A DNA stretch of 14,463 nucleotides from Conidiobolus incongruus B7586 (GCA_000697335.1 JNEM01007897.1:1-14463); one strand, 5' to 3'; counted from the first letter of the stretch, positions 1-10,344 are shown. Notes: generated by a model from the sequence alone, not told the origin. Numbers and translations: made by a program.

Positions 1-455
1 AATTAAAATATTAGATTAAAATTAATTATATATAAAGATTCCTTTATCCTTATATTCTATTAATTTGAGATATAATAATATCATATTTAAGTGTTCCAAA
101 AATTAGTTTAATTAAACTAATTATATATATAAAGTGATAAGTATCAATAGTGGCTTTATTATAATAATCTTAATATATATAAGATATTAAACTCAATCAA
201 TAATCTTTAATTAAAACAATTTTTATTGTTTTTGTTTTTTTATTAATTATTACCTTTTAGCTTAATAAAATCGAATAATTTAACTTCCAATAAGTGACTT
301 AATATAATATTTAATATAATTATAATAGTATCTATAATTACAATGTTAGTTAGTTTATATATCATTGGATTATCTATAATGAGCCTAGTTATATTTAATA
401 TCATAGCAATAGTTATATATAATTATATTATTAGTATAGTTAATGAAATCAAAAG
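1..455. other. AT-rich gene-free DNA
   Basis: Almost pure A/T sequence with stops in all frames and no protein-like stretch. The only repetition I see is a short near-copy of an AATTATATATAAAG-type string near 24-38 and 119-134, which is not meaningful at this base composition. No RNA gene or transposon end was recognised. Confidence 0.6.
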
Positions 456-815
456 TTAATGGAGTAAGATACTCCTATGGTCAATTTAAAGGGATAATCT
501 TAACTAGTTATATAAGGTAATATTTCAGGATCTTAAAAAGCCTTGTGATCTAAACCTCTAACCATCCTACAATGTTATAGGCTTATATAGATACAATATA
601 TTCTAGAGAGATAGGACTCTAAGATATATATTATGGTAAAATATATATATTGGCTAAAGATAAGGGATATATATTACCCTGAATATTTACCTTTGACTTT
701 CAAGTAAGTCCAGAGGACCAGTGCTCTCAAGTCTAATCTGCCACCTAGTATAGCCATATATGTTTCCAAAGGACCTGCTAAAGGTTTACCCCCCTATATC
801 CCACTTTATATTATA
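456..815. other. GC-richer island of unknown origin
   Basis: A sharply bounded stretch with clearly more G and C than the DNA on either side, strongest at about 680-805. Short open stretches exist on both strands there: on the plus strand one beginning VQRTSALKSNLPPS after 697, on the minus strand one beginning GGKPLAGPLETYMAILGG from about 800. Neither starts with a convincing ATG and neither matches a family I recognise. No tRNA, rRNA or terminal repeat could be fitted. In this window such islands otherwise coincide with genes, former genes or promoters, so a remnant of a gene or repeat is likely. Which strand was coding is undecided. Confidence 0.4.
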
Positions 816-2384
816 TTTAATTTAAATATTAATTATCAAATATTCTTTATTTGAATATTATTCAAATTTTATTATAAGTTCCCAAAAATAATTTAAGAAT
901 TATAAATAATCTATAATGATAATATTTTATATAATTTCATTATTTATTATTAGACTTGTTATATAAAATTAAAAATAATTTTTTTTATAAATTATTAAAA
1001 TTTAAAGTTTTAGTTTTTTAATTAACTTATTATTAATTGGAAAAATTAAAAAGTTTAATAAAATTAATTTTTAATTTAATATAAAGAGTTAATTAAGTAA
1101 ATTAATAATAGTTATATAAATATGCTTTTAATATTATAAATAAAACTAATATTAATTAATATAAATATAAAATAGATTTTATATAATTTATCAAAAGATT
1201 AAAATAGAACTAAATTATTTAAATTTAGATAGAATTTATTAAAAAATAGCCAAAAGCAAAGGTGTTTATAATAAATAAACATAATTAATAAATTTTATAT
1301 TTTTTCAATAATTTTTTATTTAAAAGAATTAAAATATATTAAAATAATCTATGTTATAAATTTTAATAAAAAAATATTATATAAATAATCAAATATTAAT
1401 TATTTTAATAAATGACAATATGATATATGTTTTTATTTAATTTTGAATTAATTAGTCATAAGTTTTATATTATTTTGTTAAAAAACAATTTCTAATTAAT
1501 GTTTTTTATAAATTACAAATATTTATTATTTTATATATTAATTTTAAACTATATAAAGCTAAACTTATAAAAAATTATATATCAAAAATTAGGAAAAAGC
1601 TACCATATCTAATATATTCATTAAACTACAACCTATGTAATTATCATTATTCTATATAATTGAAAAATATACTTTAAGGAAAAAAATTCCTGCAAACAAA
1701 TTAAATTAGTTTATAAAATATCAAAATTTAGTAATTAATAAAAAATTATTTTTTGGTGTTATAAAGTTGCCAAAAATATAACAAAGAGTTATTAATAATA
1801 AAAAAGAATATCAACTTTATATTCTGTATTAATTTTTATAAATCATATATTAATGTTGTTTTAATTTTAAAATGTTGCCATTATTTGATTAGTGTATTAT
1901 TATTAAAATCATGTCTGTATTTTAGTTTTTTGTTGATTAATTAATTACATTATAAATTATTTTAATTTCATCTAACTAAATTCTAGTGTTGTATTTTTTA
2001 AAATAGGGTATATAGTTTAAAAAATCTTATAGTATTAAGTCATTATTCATAATTTAAATAAATTATTTTAATATTGTTGATTGAGTTGAAAATTATATTT
2101 AAAGGATTTTTGGCATATATATTGTATTTTATCGAGTCAAATAAAAAATTTGAACTAATATAAATAATGAAGAGTTTTATTAAATAGTGATAATTAAGAT
2201 ATTTCAATATTCAAAATTTAGATAACAGTGTGTTTCAAAATATATTTAATCATGAATATATATGAAATCAAGATATCATAATATGATAAATTAATTAATA
2301 AGTGATTAATTGAAATATTCACATCAATAAAAACTATCACATATAGCTAATTATTATAGTATAATACCCTTGAGAATCTTACTA
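816..2384. other. AT-rich gene-free DNA
   Basis: Extremely A/T-rich, with many homopolymer runs, no open frame of note on either strand, and no structured RNA or repeat that I can support. Confidence 0.6.
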
Positions 2385-2981
2385 ATAGGCATGATACCAC
2401 TTAGCTTCAATCAGAGTATCTTCAGGAATAACTTGAAGTATATATATAATTGTGAAGACCTCTCCAATTATATATGAAATAATAAGTCTCACTGTTAGGA
2501 TCCATACCAGTAGATCTTATATCATTATCACCTCCAATTACTGTACCCGGCATAGTATTAGGGCTGAATGAGTTGACAGAGTTGATTTGAATATTTTCCA
2601 AATGCTGTAAATGGGGTAAGATTTGAGTTATGTTATCAAGTTTTCTGAAAACTTCAAAAGTTTCTTTCACTGGAGTACCTGGTTTACAATACCTAACAAA
2701 TAAAGTCTAAAACTGAATTAATATAAGGATAAATATATATTAGAGGTATTATTTACGTCCATAGCTTGGGGTTTTTAACCGTTAAAATTATCTACGTTGG
2801 GATTCCATTCACCACTGTCCCAATAATATTTAATTTGTTTTAATTTCAAGTATTTAATATTAGCTTCTTCAAATTTCATTTTATTAACTGATATTTTAAA
2901 TATTATTTTGTATTTTTCTTTAATTTGATATTTAAATTTTAAATATATATTTTGAAAAGAAGTTATATCTATCATAATCAA
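2385..2981 (-). pseudogene. unrecognised gene or gene remnant
   Basis: A GC-richer stretch, read on the minus strand, with protein-like content I cannot assign. A segment from about 2691 to 2422 reads YCKPGTPVKETFEVFRK and later MPGTVIGGDNDIRSTGMDPN. It stops at 2422, while a neighbouring frame stays open a little further (VIPEDTLIEAKWYHAY, ending near 2385). Upstream, 2981-2775 holds a lysine-rich frame ending in YYWDSGEWNPNVDNFNG. Between them lies a plausible intron on the minus strand, donor GTAAAT at 2756-2751 and acceptor TTAG at 2696-2693 (64 nt). Its splice phase does not join the upstream frame cleanly and leads to a stop soon before it. The frame switches and the stop favour a decayed host gene, but a live gene with more introns is possible. 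No domain recognised. Confidence 0.33.
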
Positions 2982-3299
2982 ATGATGTTTTTAATTTCAA
3001 AAAACGCTATTTAAATCAAATAAAATAATCATGTCCATATTTTAAGAATATGATAAATAATTATTGAATCATTTTAGTTGAATTGAATAAATTATTTAAT
3101 TGAATTTATAATAACTTTTGAAATTCTGTATGCAATGGATAAATTGGTGTTTTACTTTCACAAAAACATAATTAAGAGATTGTGATTAGAGAGAAATTGG
3201 CTGGAAATCTTATTTTGAAAAATAATTATCCTTACATGGTAATTTTGGTAAATTTTGATTAGTGGCTCATTTTTCTCACAATTATTTCAATGTGATCTG

Positions 3300-3619
3300 A
3301 TTGGCGTTACGTTGATTTTATCCTAATTGAATACTATCTTTTATTAATTTTATTGGATAAAATAGAAAACGGTGCGACTAGGCCAATTTCTAAGTTAAGA
3401 CGCTCCGAAATTATGTATCAAAAAGTTAATCAGTGTTCAGAAAGTGACTCTATAATTCTAAAAAGGAAGGAATGATGTCAAACTTATATATGCAAATGGG
3501 TAAATAATAATTACCATATGATATTTTGGATCTTTGTGTGATCAGTTGGTTTGATATAAAAATTCATAATATAATCATTTTAAGCTCTGAAATTCTTATC
3601 AGATTCAAGTATTCGAAAA
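3300..3619 (+). promoter_or_regulatory. upstream region of the PAH gene
   Basis: The region before the PAH start is a little richer in G and C than the DNA further upstream. It holds three CCAAT pentamers: reverse at 3300-3304 and 3352-3356, forward at 3383-3387. CCAAT is the target of the fungal HAP/NF-Y complex. A GATA-type site (CTTATCA, 3595-3601) lies 19 bp before the ATG, probably inside the leader, so it is weak as a promoter site. No clear TATA box can be told apart from the AT-rich background. These are motif matches only. Confidence 0.35.
3413..3475 (+). other. possible upstream ORF in the PAH leader
   Basis: An ATG at 3413 opens a 20-codon frame (MYQKVNQCSES...) ending in TGA at 3473. 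A second ATG at 3472 overlaps that stop and opens an 11-codon frame to 3507. If transcription starts before 3413, these would lie in the PAH 5' leader and could dampen translation. The transcription start is unknown, so this may simply be promoter DNA. Confidence 0.2.
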
Positions 3620-5479
3620 ATGTTATCTCACGGAAAACAAGACAGCACCCAAGCTAACTACCAATCCAGCTTCATCATTACTGTCAAAGACAAAGTAGGT
3701 GCTTTGGACGAATGCTTGGCCATTTTGAAGGATCAATCCATCTCTTTGACTCGTATCGAATCCCGTCCCAGTAAGACTCAACAATGGATGTACGACTTCT
3801 TCGTCGACTTTATTGCCAAAGACGAATCACAAGCCCAAAAAGCTATCGAAGCTCTCAAACCCGTCGTTGAAAGTTTAAAACTTATCCACACTACTGACAA
3901 TGACCAACTTGGTATGTTAATTTTATTTCAATCGCAAACAGTAATTTCTAACAACCCAATTAGGCGCCACTCCCTGGTTCCCCAGAAAGAAATCTGATTT
4001 AGATTCTTTTGCCGATAAAGTTTTGGAAATGGGAGAAGAATTATGTAAGTATTCTAGTTTATATTCAAACAACTGGATATTCATTGTATTTGGATAGCTT
4101 CTGACCATCCTGGAGCTAACGATCCTGAATACAGAAGACGTCGTGCCGAAATTACTAAAATTGCTAAAACCTACAAAAGGTATAAAAATATTAAGAAATA
4201 TTTAATATGGTAAGCTAACTGTAATATATTTAGTGGGCAACCCATTCCCAGAATTGAATACACTCAACAAGAAAATGAAACTTGGTAATTTGATATTCAT
4301 ATTAACTATTCAATAATTAATTCTAATATAAATTCTATAGGGGCGTTGTCTATCGTCACTTGAGAGAAGCTTTTGAAAAGCACTCTTGCAGAGAACATCT
4401 TTTCGTTTTGCCCTTGCTTGAAAAGAATTGTGGTTATGGACCTGATGCTATTCCTCAATTAGAAGACATCTCTCGATTCTTAAAGGGTATTCTTATATAT
4501 GATTATCATAAATAATCAGTAACAAGTATTAACCATTCTGTGTTTTAGAATGTACTGGTTTTACTTTAAAGCCTGTCATGGGTCTTTTGACTTCTCGTGA
4601 CTTTTTAAACGGCTTAGCCTTCAGAGTTTTCCACTCTACTCAATACATCCGTCATCATTCTAAGCCTTTATACACTCCTGAGCCGTAAGTCCAATAGTTT
4701 AATATAAATATTCACTAAGTTAATATCAACTATTTCAATTTAGTGATTGTTGCCACGAATTACTTGGACATGTTCCTTTATTCGCTAACCCTGACTTTGC
4801 TGATTTCTCACAAGTAAATTGAAATTCGAGTTTTATATTATGAGTATTAATATAATTGTCACTTTAGGAAATTGGTTTGGCTTCATTGGGTGCCAGTGAT
4901 GAAGATATTGAAAAATTAGCTACCGTAAGCATATCTTCATTTAGCATATAGAGCTTTATATTTGACAGGTATTTTAGATTTACTGGTTTACTGTTGAATT
5001 CGGTTTATGCAAACAAGGTGATGAAATTAAAGCTTATGGTGCTGGTATTTTATCATCATATGGTGAACTTGAGGTAGGCTTAATCATAATTTCGTCATGA
5101 TTATATTCTCTAACCAATATATTAGTATGCCATGTCTGACAAGCCTGAAAAGAGACCTTTCGATCCCAGCCTTGCCGCTGTTACCAAATACCCTATCACT
5201 GAATACCAACCTGTAATTATTATTTATTTATCACCATTGAATACAAATTTTTAACATATTTATTTATTATAGATTTATTACGTAGCTGAAAGCTTTAATG
5301 ATGCCAAAGAAAAGGTTCGCGAATACGCTGCCTCATTGAGTCGTCCCTTCGCCCTCCGTTACAATCCTTACACAGAATCCATTGAAGTTCTTGACAGCAA
5401 GGACAAATTGACCAACTATGCCAAATCCATCAAGAGTGATTTCGAAAAGATGGTGGCTGCCTTGGAGCAATTATCTTAA
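3620..5479 (+). CDS. PAH: phenylalanine 4-hydroxylase (11 exons)
   Basis: Cytosolic non-haem iron, tetrahydrobiopterin-dependent enzyme that turns L-phenylalanine into L-tyrosine with O2. Exons read from the sequence: 3620-3911, 3964-4044, 4098-4179, 4234-4284, 4341-4486, 4549-4684, 4744-4813, 4868-4924, 4978-5073, 5126-5212, 5273-5479. All junctions keep frame and give 434 aa (human PAH 452). Residues about 16-90 form the ACT regulatory domain, with the GAL (27-29) and IESRPS (46-51) motifs that bind allosteric phenylalanine in animal PAH. The catalytic domain runs from about GATPWFPRK to [11 protein letters not shown]. The iron ligands are H267 and H272 (CHELLGH) and E312 (FTVEFGL), a constant offset of 18 from human H285, H290 and E330. 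The C-terminal helix is the tetramerisation segment. YWFTVEFG and [11 protein letters not shown] fit PAH better than tryptophan hydroxylase. Nothing is broken. The first ATG before the conserved ACT domain was taken as start. Confidence 0.95.
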
Positions 5480-5536
5480 AATACCTTAATTGTAATCTTA
5501 TTATATTAACCCCTCATATTCTCAATAACCCAAAAT

Positions 5537-5542
5537 AATAAA
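5537..5542 (+). terminator. candidate polyadenylation signal of PAH
   Basis: AATAAA 57 bp after the PAH stop codon, followed by an AT-rich stretch with TAAT repeats (5551-5569). The spacing is normal for a fungal 3' end. In AT-rich DNA the hexamer also occurs by chance, so support is moderate. Confidence 0.4.
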
Positions 5543-5598
5543 TGCATGCTTAATAATTAATTAATTAATTCTGCTTTACTTGGTAACATTACTGGGAT

Positions 5599-6395
5599 TT
5601 ATCGCTTACAATTAAACTTATCCAAAATTGATCGAATCTGATCACCCTTTTCCAAGTCCTGCATGGAGTATGGAGATTCCAAGGGGATAGCACCAAAATC
5701 AATCCTGGAAGACTAGCTTAATTGATTATTAGATAGCGAAGGAGTATATTTCTAGTAGCATTGATGCATTGATCCATCACTATATGACATTGAGAGCACA
5801 CAAACAAACCAGAAGGAGAGTGACTTGTTGTAAAGGTCCATACACCAGGGCCAAGATGTAGAATTCTGTTTTCGATCATATTCTACCTGGGAGCTTGGTT
5901 GTCACTCTTAATTTCCAGTGACATTAGAATACAAAGGTAGAATTCACCAAACCATTTCTTTTGAAGGTAGTAATGCTTTATATAGTGCTACTAGGAATGA
6001 ATTCTTGTGCAAAGTATAGTAATCATAGTAATTTGAATGACATCATTAAGTATGATAAATCGAAGATAGGATTTGATTAACTATCTTATAATATCAAACA
6101 ATTAAAAATAATTAGAAGTTTTTCATATAATAAGGAAGTGTGACAATTGGCTTAAAAGTAATTAGTTGATTGACATAATACAGTGATTATACCAGAAATA
6201 TCATATGATAGTTCATCTAGTCCTTGATTAAATATTAATAGGTGTGCTCAGAACTAGTGGAAATTCCAGCAACGGTGATTATTTTTGTTATATATTTTGT
6301 GAGACAAGTTTGTTGAATACAATCCATCTGAATTGCCAATAAAACTTGAATTGAAGATGTCCATGTGAAATACTTGGGTAGCAGCTTGTATATTT
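5599..6395 (-). pseudogene. unrecognised broken gene, tail-to-tail with PAH
   Basis: GC-richer stretch with protein-like pieces on the minus strand in more than one frame. The 3' piece (5712-5599, 37 codons) reads IDFGAIPLESPYSMQDLEKG and ends NCKR-stop. Just upstream, in another frame, 5882-5718 (54 codons) includes HLGPGVWTFTTSHSPSG and a CSQC pair. Further upstream, about 6390-6240 gives WTSSIQVLLAIQMDC. Stops and frame changes separate the pieces. Canonical 50-60 nt introns like those of PAH could not be fitted between them, so decay is the simplest reading. A working gene with unusual splicing is not excluded. Its end lies 119 bp from the PAH stop, so the two were convergent. I recognise no domain. 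The CxxC and further cysteine might be a zinc site, but that is a guess. Confidence 0.38.
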
Positions 6396-6399
6396 TGAA

Positions 6400-8795
6400 A
6401 AGTCACATATATATATATATTGATTATTTGTTATTTTGAATTATTTTGAACCTAAAAAATTCAATTGATTGATATAAAATTCAATTTTACGATTTATTTA
6501 CTTTTTTTGTCAAGATTAATAAAATATTAGTATATAAATTAGTCTATTTATAAGAAATGGAAAAATCAACTCGTTTATAATATACTATATACTTGTAATT
6601 AATTTCAATTTTTTCTTTTCAATATATATAAAATTTTAGAATTTGATATTAAATGAAGTGTTTAACTAAAAATCTTAACTGTAAAAATTTATAAATGAAT
6701 TTTATTCAATTATTTTTTAACATACCTAAAAAATATTATACCGATTTACGTTGTAAATTTAATTGAATATATCTAAATACATTATATCATATTGCAGCTG
6801 TATACTTCAATTTGTTTTTAATGATTATTATAAAACAATTTATACTTTAGATTCATATTTGTTATTCAAAAAGTTTAATCTTTTATTTCAATTAGAAAAT
6901 TCAATTTTTACTAATTCATAAATAGAATTTTATATTATATAACCATAAAAACTGTACCTGTCAAAACCATGAAATATAAAATTGAAACATTCAAGCTTTA
7001 TAATCTCATAATTTTTTCATTTGTTTTCATTTTAATTTTTTTCTATTTGATTAATTTAATTATATCAAAATTTTTATCAAATTTTATAATTTTATTGATT
7101 TGAAATATATTCAAATATTGAATATATTGAGTATTTTTTGATTAATAGCCTCTGTAAAGCTTATTGTAGTTAATAAAAAGTTTGTTTATTTTATAATTAT
7201 AGTCATATATCAAGTTAATGTGTTAGTTATAATAGCCAATAATAATTATTCAATATAGCTTATATTGATGAATTGAATAATGCCAATTATATTAAATTAG
7301 TGAATAAACAATAAAAGAATAATTCTTATTGTTTTATCCAAATTTTTCAATGTATAATACAAATTATGTCATTGAAATTGATCATTTTATATATTATAAA
7401 ATTCAATCAGTTTTTTCCAACTTAATATTGAATATAATAATTATAGTACAAACGAAACAATCATCGATATATGAATAAAAGGTAAAATATTGCATAAATA
7501 TTATATTGTTCAAATCAGTACCTTTTTTAGAAAATATTTAACAAACAATATATTTATCAAAATAAAATATTTATTTCCGAAATTGATGCCCAATTAAAAA
7601 AAACCATGGCATCCTATATCATATAATAAAAATTAAATAATTCAATTCTAATGAGAACCTTATATAATAACATGTTAAAACATATTTCTTAACAGTTTCA
7701 AAACTTTAAATATCCAAGATCATTAGAGTAAACTTTAGACACTCCAAAATTGATTTATGCTCAATATTTACCCTAGCTACGAATATAGGAACTTAAATTC
7801 ATCCAAATTTTTATATTGTTTGTCAATATTATTTAAAAACAGATATAAATTAATTTTCAGACAATATGTAACATAATTAAGATAATCAGATTATGCGGTT
7901 CGATCATCCTTTTTATAGAAATACTGAAGAAAATAGATGTAGTAAAATTATTATAATAGTAGTGAAATAAATTTTAATATGGCTATTGATAATATATAAT
8001 TATTTATAAATTAAAATGTCAATTGAAAATTATAAGATATTTGAAGAAAGCTTATTTCAAAAAATTACAGTAAACCCTTAACTCAGTATTTGAAATTATC
8101 TAACTATATTTAATCAATAATATAAATTTGAAAAATATATATTATTTAGTATTGAGTGGAAAATTAAACCTTACAAAATAATCAACTATCCATAACAATA
8201 TAGAATATTAACCAAGTTAAGAAGGTGATAGAGTTGGATTACAAGTATTTATAATATGGCAGTCAACTCCTTAATACATCATTTAACTTGTTTTAATAGA
8301 TACTGGATTTCTTTTGTTGAATATATACTTTTAGATATTCTTTGAAGTATTTGGTTAAGGGTTAAATTATATGAAACATAAAGTGAAAATTTGCAAATTA
8401 TTTTTTTATATAACATTAATTACCCAAAAATCAATAAGTAAATAATATTTTTTTTTCAAAAAATTTATAATACAGGATCATTGTTATCATTAAAATATAT
8501 CATCATATTTCTAATAATTAATATTATCAATAATTTAATAGATTAAAAATAAATCAGAAATATTGAAATTTATACTATATTTAATAGGTTGTTTATTTCC
8601 AATATTAGTATAACAGTACTAAGAAAATAATGTATTCTATTCCACTAATTAAAAAATTGATTAAAGGGTTCAAATAAAATATTATTAATATATTCGAAAA
8701 ACTAGAAATACTCAAAATTTAACAAACTATATTTGATGATTCGTATAGTGATATAACTGGATTAACTAAGACTAATTAATTAAATAATTATTTGT
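6400..8795. other. AT-rich gene-free DNA
   Basis: Long A/T-rich stretch that starts with a (AT)7 microsatellite at 6407-6420. No open frame of note in any frame and no transposon end recognised. A GCGGTTCGATCATCC string near 7894-7908 recalls a tRNA T-arm, but the stem does not pair. Confidence 0.55.
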
Positions 8796-8800
8796 TTAAG

Positions 8801-8970
8801 ACCCCATAATTATACAATTACAACAATTTTAAAGTTTTTTGGGAGGTCTACTGAATATGAAAAATTATGGGGTAAATAATTGGGGGAGAAATTAAGTTTT
8901 GCTAGTAGCACATGCTATGAAACCGGGGTTTGTGGACTTGTTAGTTGGAGGACTTCATCACTACCCCATA
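8801..8970. repeat. inverted-repeat island with two alternative hairpins
   Basis: A non-coding, GC-richer patch. ACCCCATAATT (8801-8811) and AATTATGGGGT (8863-8873) are a perfect 11-bp inverted repeat. The right arm also pairs with a third copy: TATGGGGTA (8866-8874) against TACCCCATA (8962-8970), 9 bp perfect. The middle arm can therefore pair with either side but not both. No frame is open across the patch on either strand. It could be a small structured RNA, a relic of a miniature inverted-repeat transposon, or a protein-binding cluster. No target-site duplication was found around it. Confidence 0.45.
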
Positions 8971-9359
8971 GTAAAATAGTATTTAATTCATTACAATATC
9001 TCAATTTCATCTGAAATTTTTGTTCATTTTGATTTTATGATGTTTTTTATGTGATATATCATCATTATTTACTCTGATTAATTTAGATTTAATGAACATT
9101 TATTGAAATATTGAAATATTTTTTTTTCAAGATTTGATATAATTTTGTTTATAATCTTTAAATCTGATTTTTAATTCATTTATAACTTTGAACTTAAAAT
9201 TTGTAATCGAATCATTAGTTATTCATCATTATCAAACATATCTCTCTACTGTTTAATTGCTGTTGCAATATTTTCAATAATTTTTAAATCGATTCTTTGT
9301 AAAATAATAATAGAGATATAATTGGTAATATTGACATGTTCTCTAATAGTTTAGAATAG

Positions 9360-9749
9360 GGCTCGATTTCTGTCTCCTCCTTTATCAACTATAACGATCC
9401 TTTCCCGCATATTAAAGACTATCACTCCTTTAAGCTATTTTTACTAGTATTTCAGACCATTTGTTACAAATTGATATTTGCTCAGCTCCTTTTCAATATT
9501 CTACATTATAATAATGTGTTTGTTTCAATTATAATTGACATAAATCACTAATATAATTTAGTCGAATTTTCAAAGGTTTGTGGGGATATAGTATATCACT
9601 TTATCTTAATATTAATATCAGACCTCAATTTAGAACCATTTCCCCAGATATTTTTCTATTCATTATATAATACTTCATTTCTTTTTTCTTGGTTAGAAAT
9701 TATTTCATTTATAATTCTTTTTAAAAATATTGTAATTATTAATTATTAA
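9360..9749 (+). other. weak open frames in T-rich DNA
   Basis: Two adjoining stretches in the same frame, 9360-9551 (63 codons) and 9552-9749 (65 codons), are separated by one stop and lack a start ATG. The first begins GSISVSSFINYNDPFPHIKD and the second includes VEFSKVCGDIVYHF. Both are rich in Phe, Ile and Leu. The plus strand is T-rich here, which makes stops rarer and hydrophobic codons common, so this may be chance. No intron of the usual form removes the internal stop in phase. No family recognised. Confidence 0.2.
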
Positions 9750-9969
9750 TGTATCTTTTATCATTTTTTAATAGTAAATTTTCATTTCTATATAATAATT
9801 TAATATATTTAATATATATAATATGTGACAAATATTTTATATTTGGTAAATAAATCATGCAATGAACATAGTGTAAAATTATTGTTTTTATTTATTAAAA
9901 ATAGTCTATACTAGGTAAAATTAATAATTCAACTATATTTCTATTGCAGTTAGAGTAATATTTCTGTGA

Positions 9970-10129
9970 TTATTATGGGGTAATAGAATCGAATTAGGCG
10001 ATGATTTCAATTTTTATCATATTGATTATAGTCCAACGAGTAAGTGATTATTGGCTGAATATTGTTTTGTTAAATGATATACTAATACCGATTTCTGTAG
10101 GTATCCCTAATAGATTATATTCAATATGA
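9970..10129 (+). CDS. short spliced coding remnant or gene 3' end
   Basis: A 61-nt intron is well marked: donor GTAAGT at 10040, branch-like TACTAAT at 10080-10086, acceptor CTGTAG ending at 10100. Reading through the join keeps a frame open, from WGNRIELGDDFNFYH before the intron to SIPNRLYSI and a TGA at 10127-10129. Without splicing the frame stops within three codons of the donor. The upstream end is unclear, because a TGA lies at 9967-9969 and no upstream exon with a matching acceptor was convincing. It may be the last exons of a gene whose 5' part has decayed, or a short transcript. The product is not recognised. Confidence 0.3.
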
Positions 10130-10263
10130 GATTACTTGTATTTAATTTAAGTGGTATTTTATATATTATTTTCTGAATTTGAATTAGCAAAAACAAACCT
10201 GGTAAATTGCTTCTAAATTCAGGTAATTTTGTCTTTTATTAGTGCAAAGAGTTTAGGTTAGTT

Positions 10264-10290
10264 TGGCAAGGGGTTCATAATGGCAAGGGG
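10264..10290 (+). promoter_or_regulatory. tandem TGGCAAGGGG, stress-element-like
   Basis: TGGCAAGGGG occurs at 10264-10273 and again at 10281-10290, a perfect 10-bp direct repeat with 17-bp period. Each copy ends in AGGGG, the core of the yeast stress response element bound by Msn2/Msn4-type zinc fingers. A third AGGGG lies at 10485-10489. Repeat and core are seen; the binding factor is inferred. Confidence 0.4.
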
Positions 10291-10344
10291 CTCTAGAAAT
10301 GCGAACGATGTTGATGGCCACGAGGCAGCTACACCCTACCTCAG

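Noticed and set aside
3497-3543. Intron-like GTAAAT...ATCAG in the PAH leader
   Set aside because: No branch-site match, a CAG acceptor unlike all ten PAH introns, and slightly too short.
3912-3997. Unspliced read-through of PAH exon 1 giving a 125-aa protein
   Set aside because: The sequence after residue 97 comes from intron 1. Splicing 3912-3963 restores the conserved GATPWFPRK start of the catalytic domain.
3923-4108. Minus-strand ORF of 61 codons overlapping PAH
   Set aside because: It lies across PAH exon 2 and introns 1-2 on the opposite strand and has no protein-like features. It is a shadow of the real gene.
5718-5882. Calling the CSQC piece a known zinc-binding domain
   Set aside because: One CxxC and a nearby cysteine are not enough to assign a fold, and the surrounding frame is interrupted.
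6407-6420. (AT)7 tract as a regulatory element
   Set aside because: Short AT runs are expected at this base composition.
7890-7910. GGTTCGAT string resembling a tRNA T-loop
   Set aside because: The flanking bases do not form the T-stem, and no acceptor or anticodon arm can be drawn around it.
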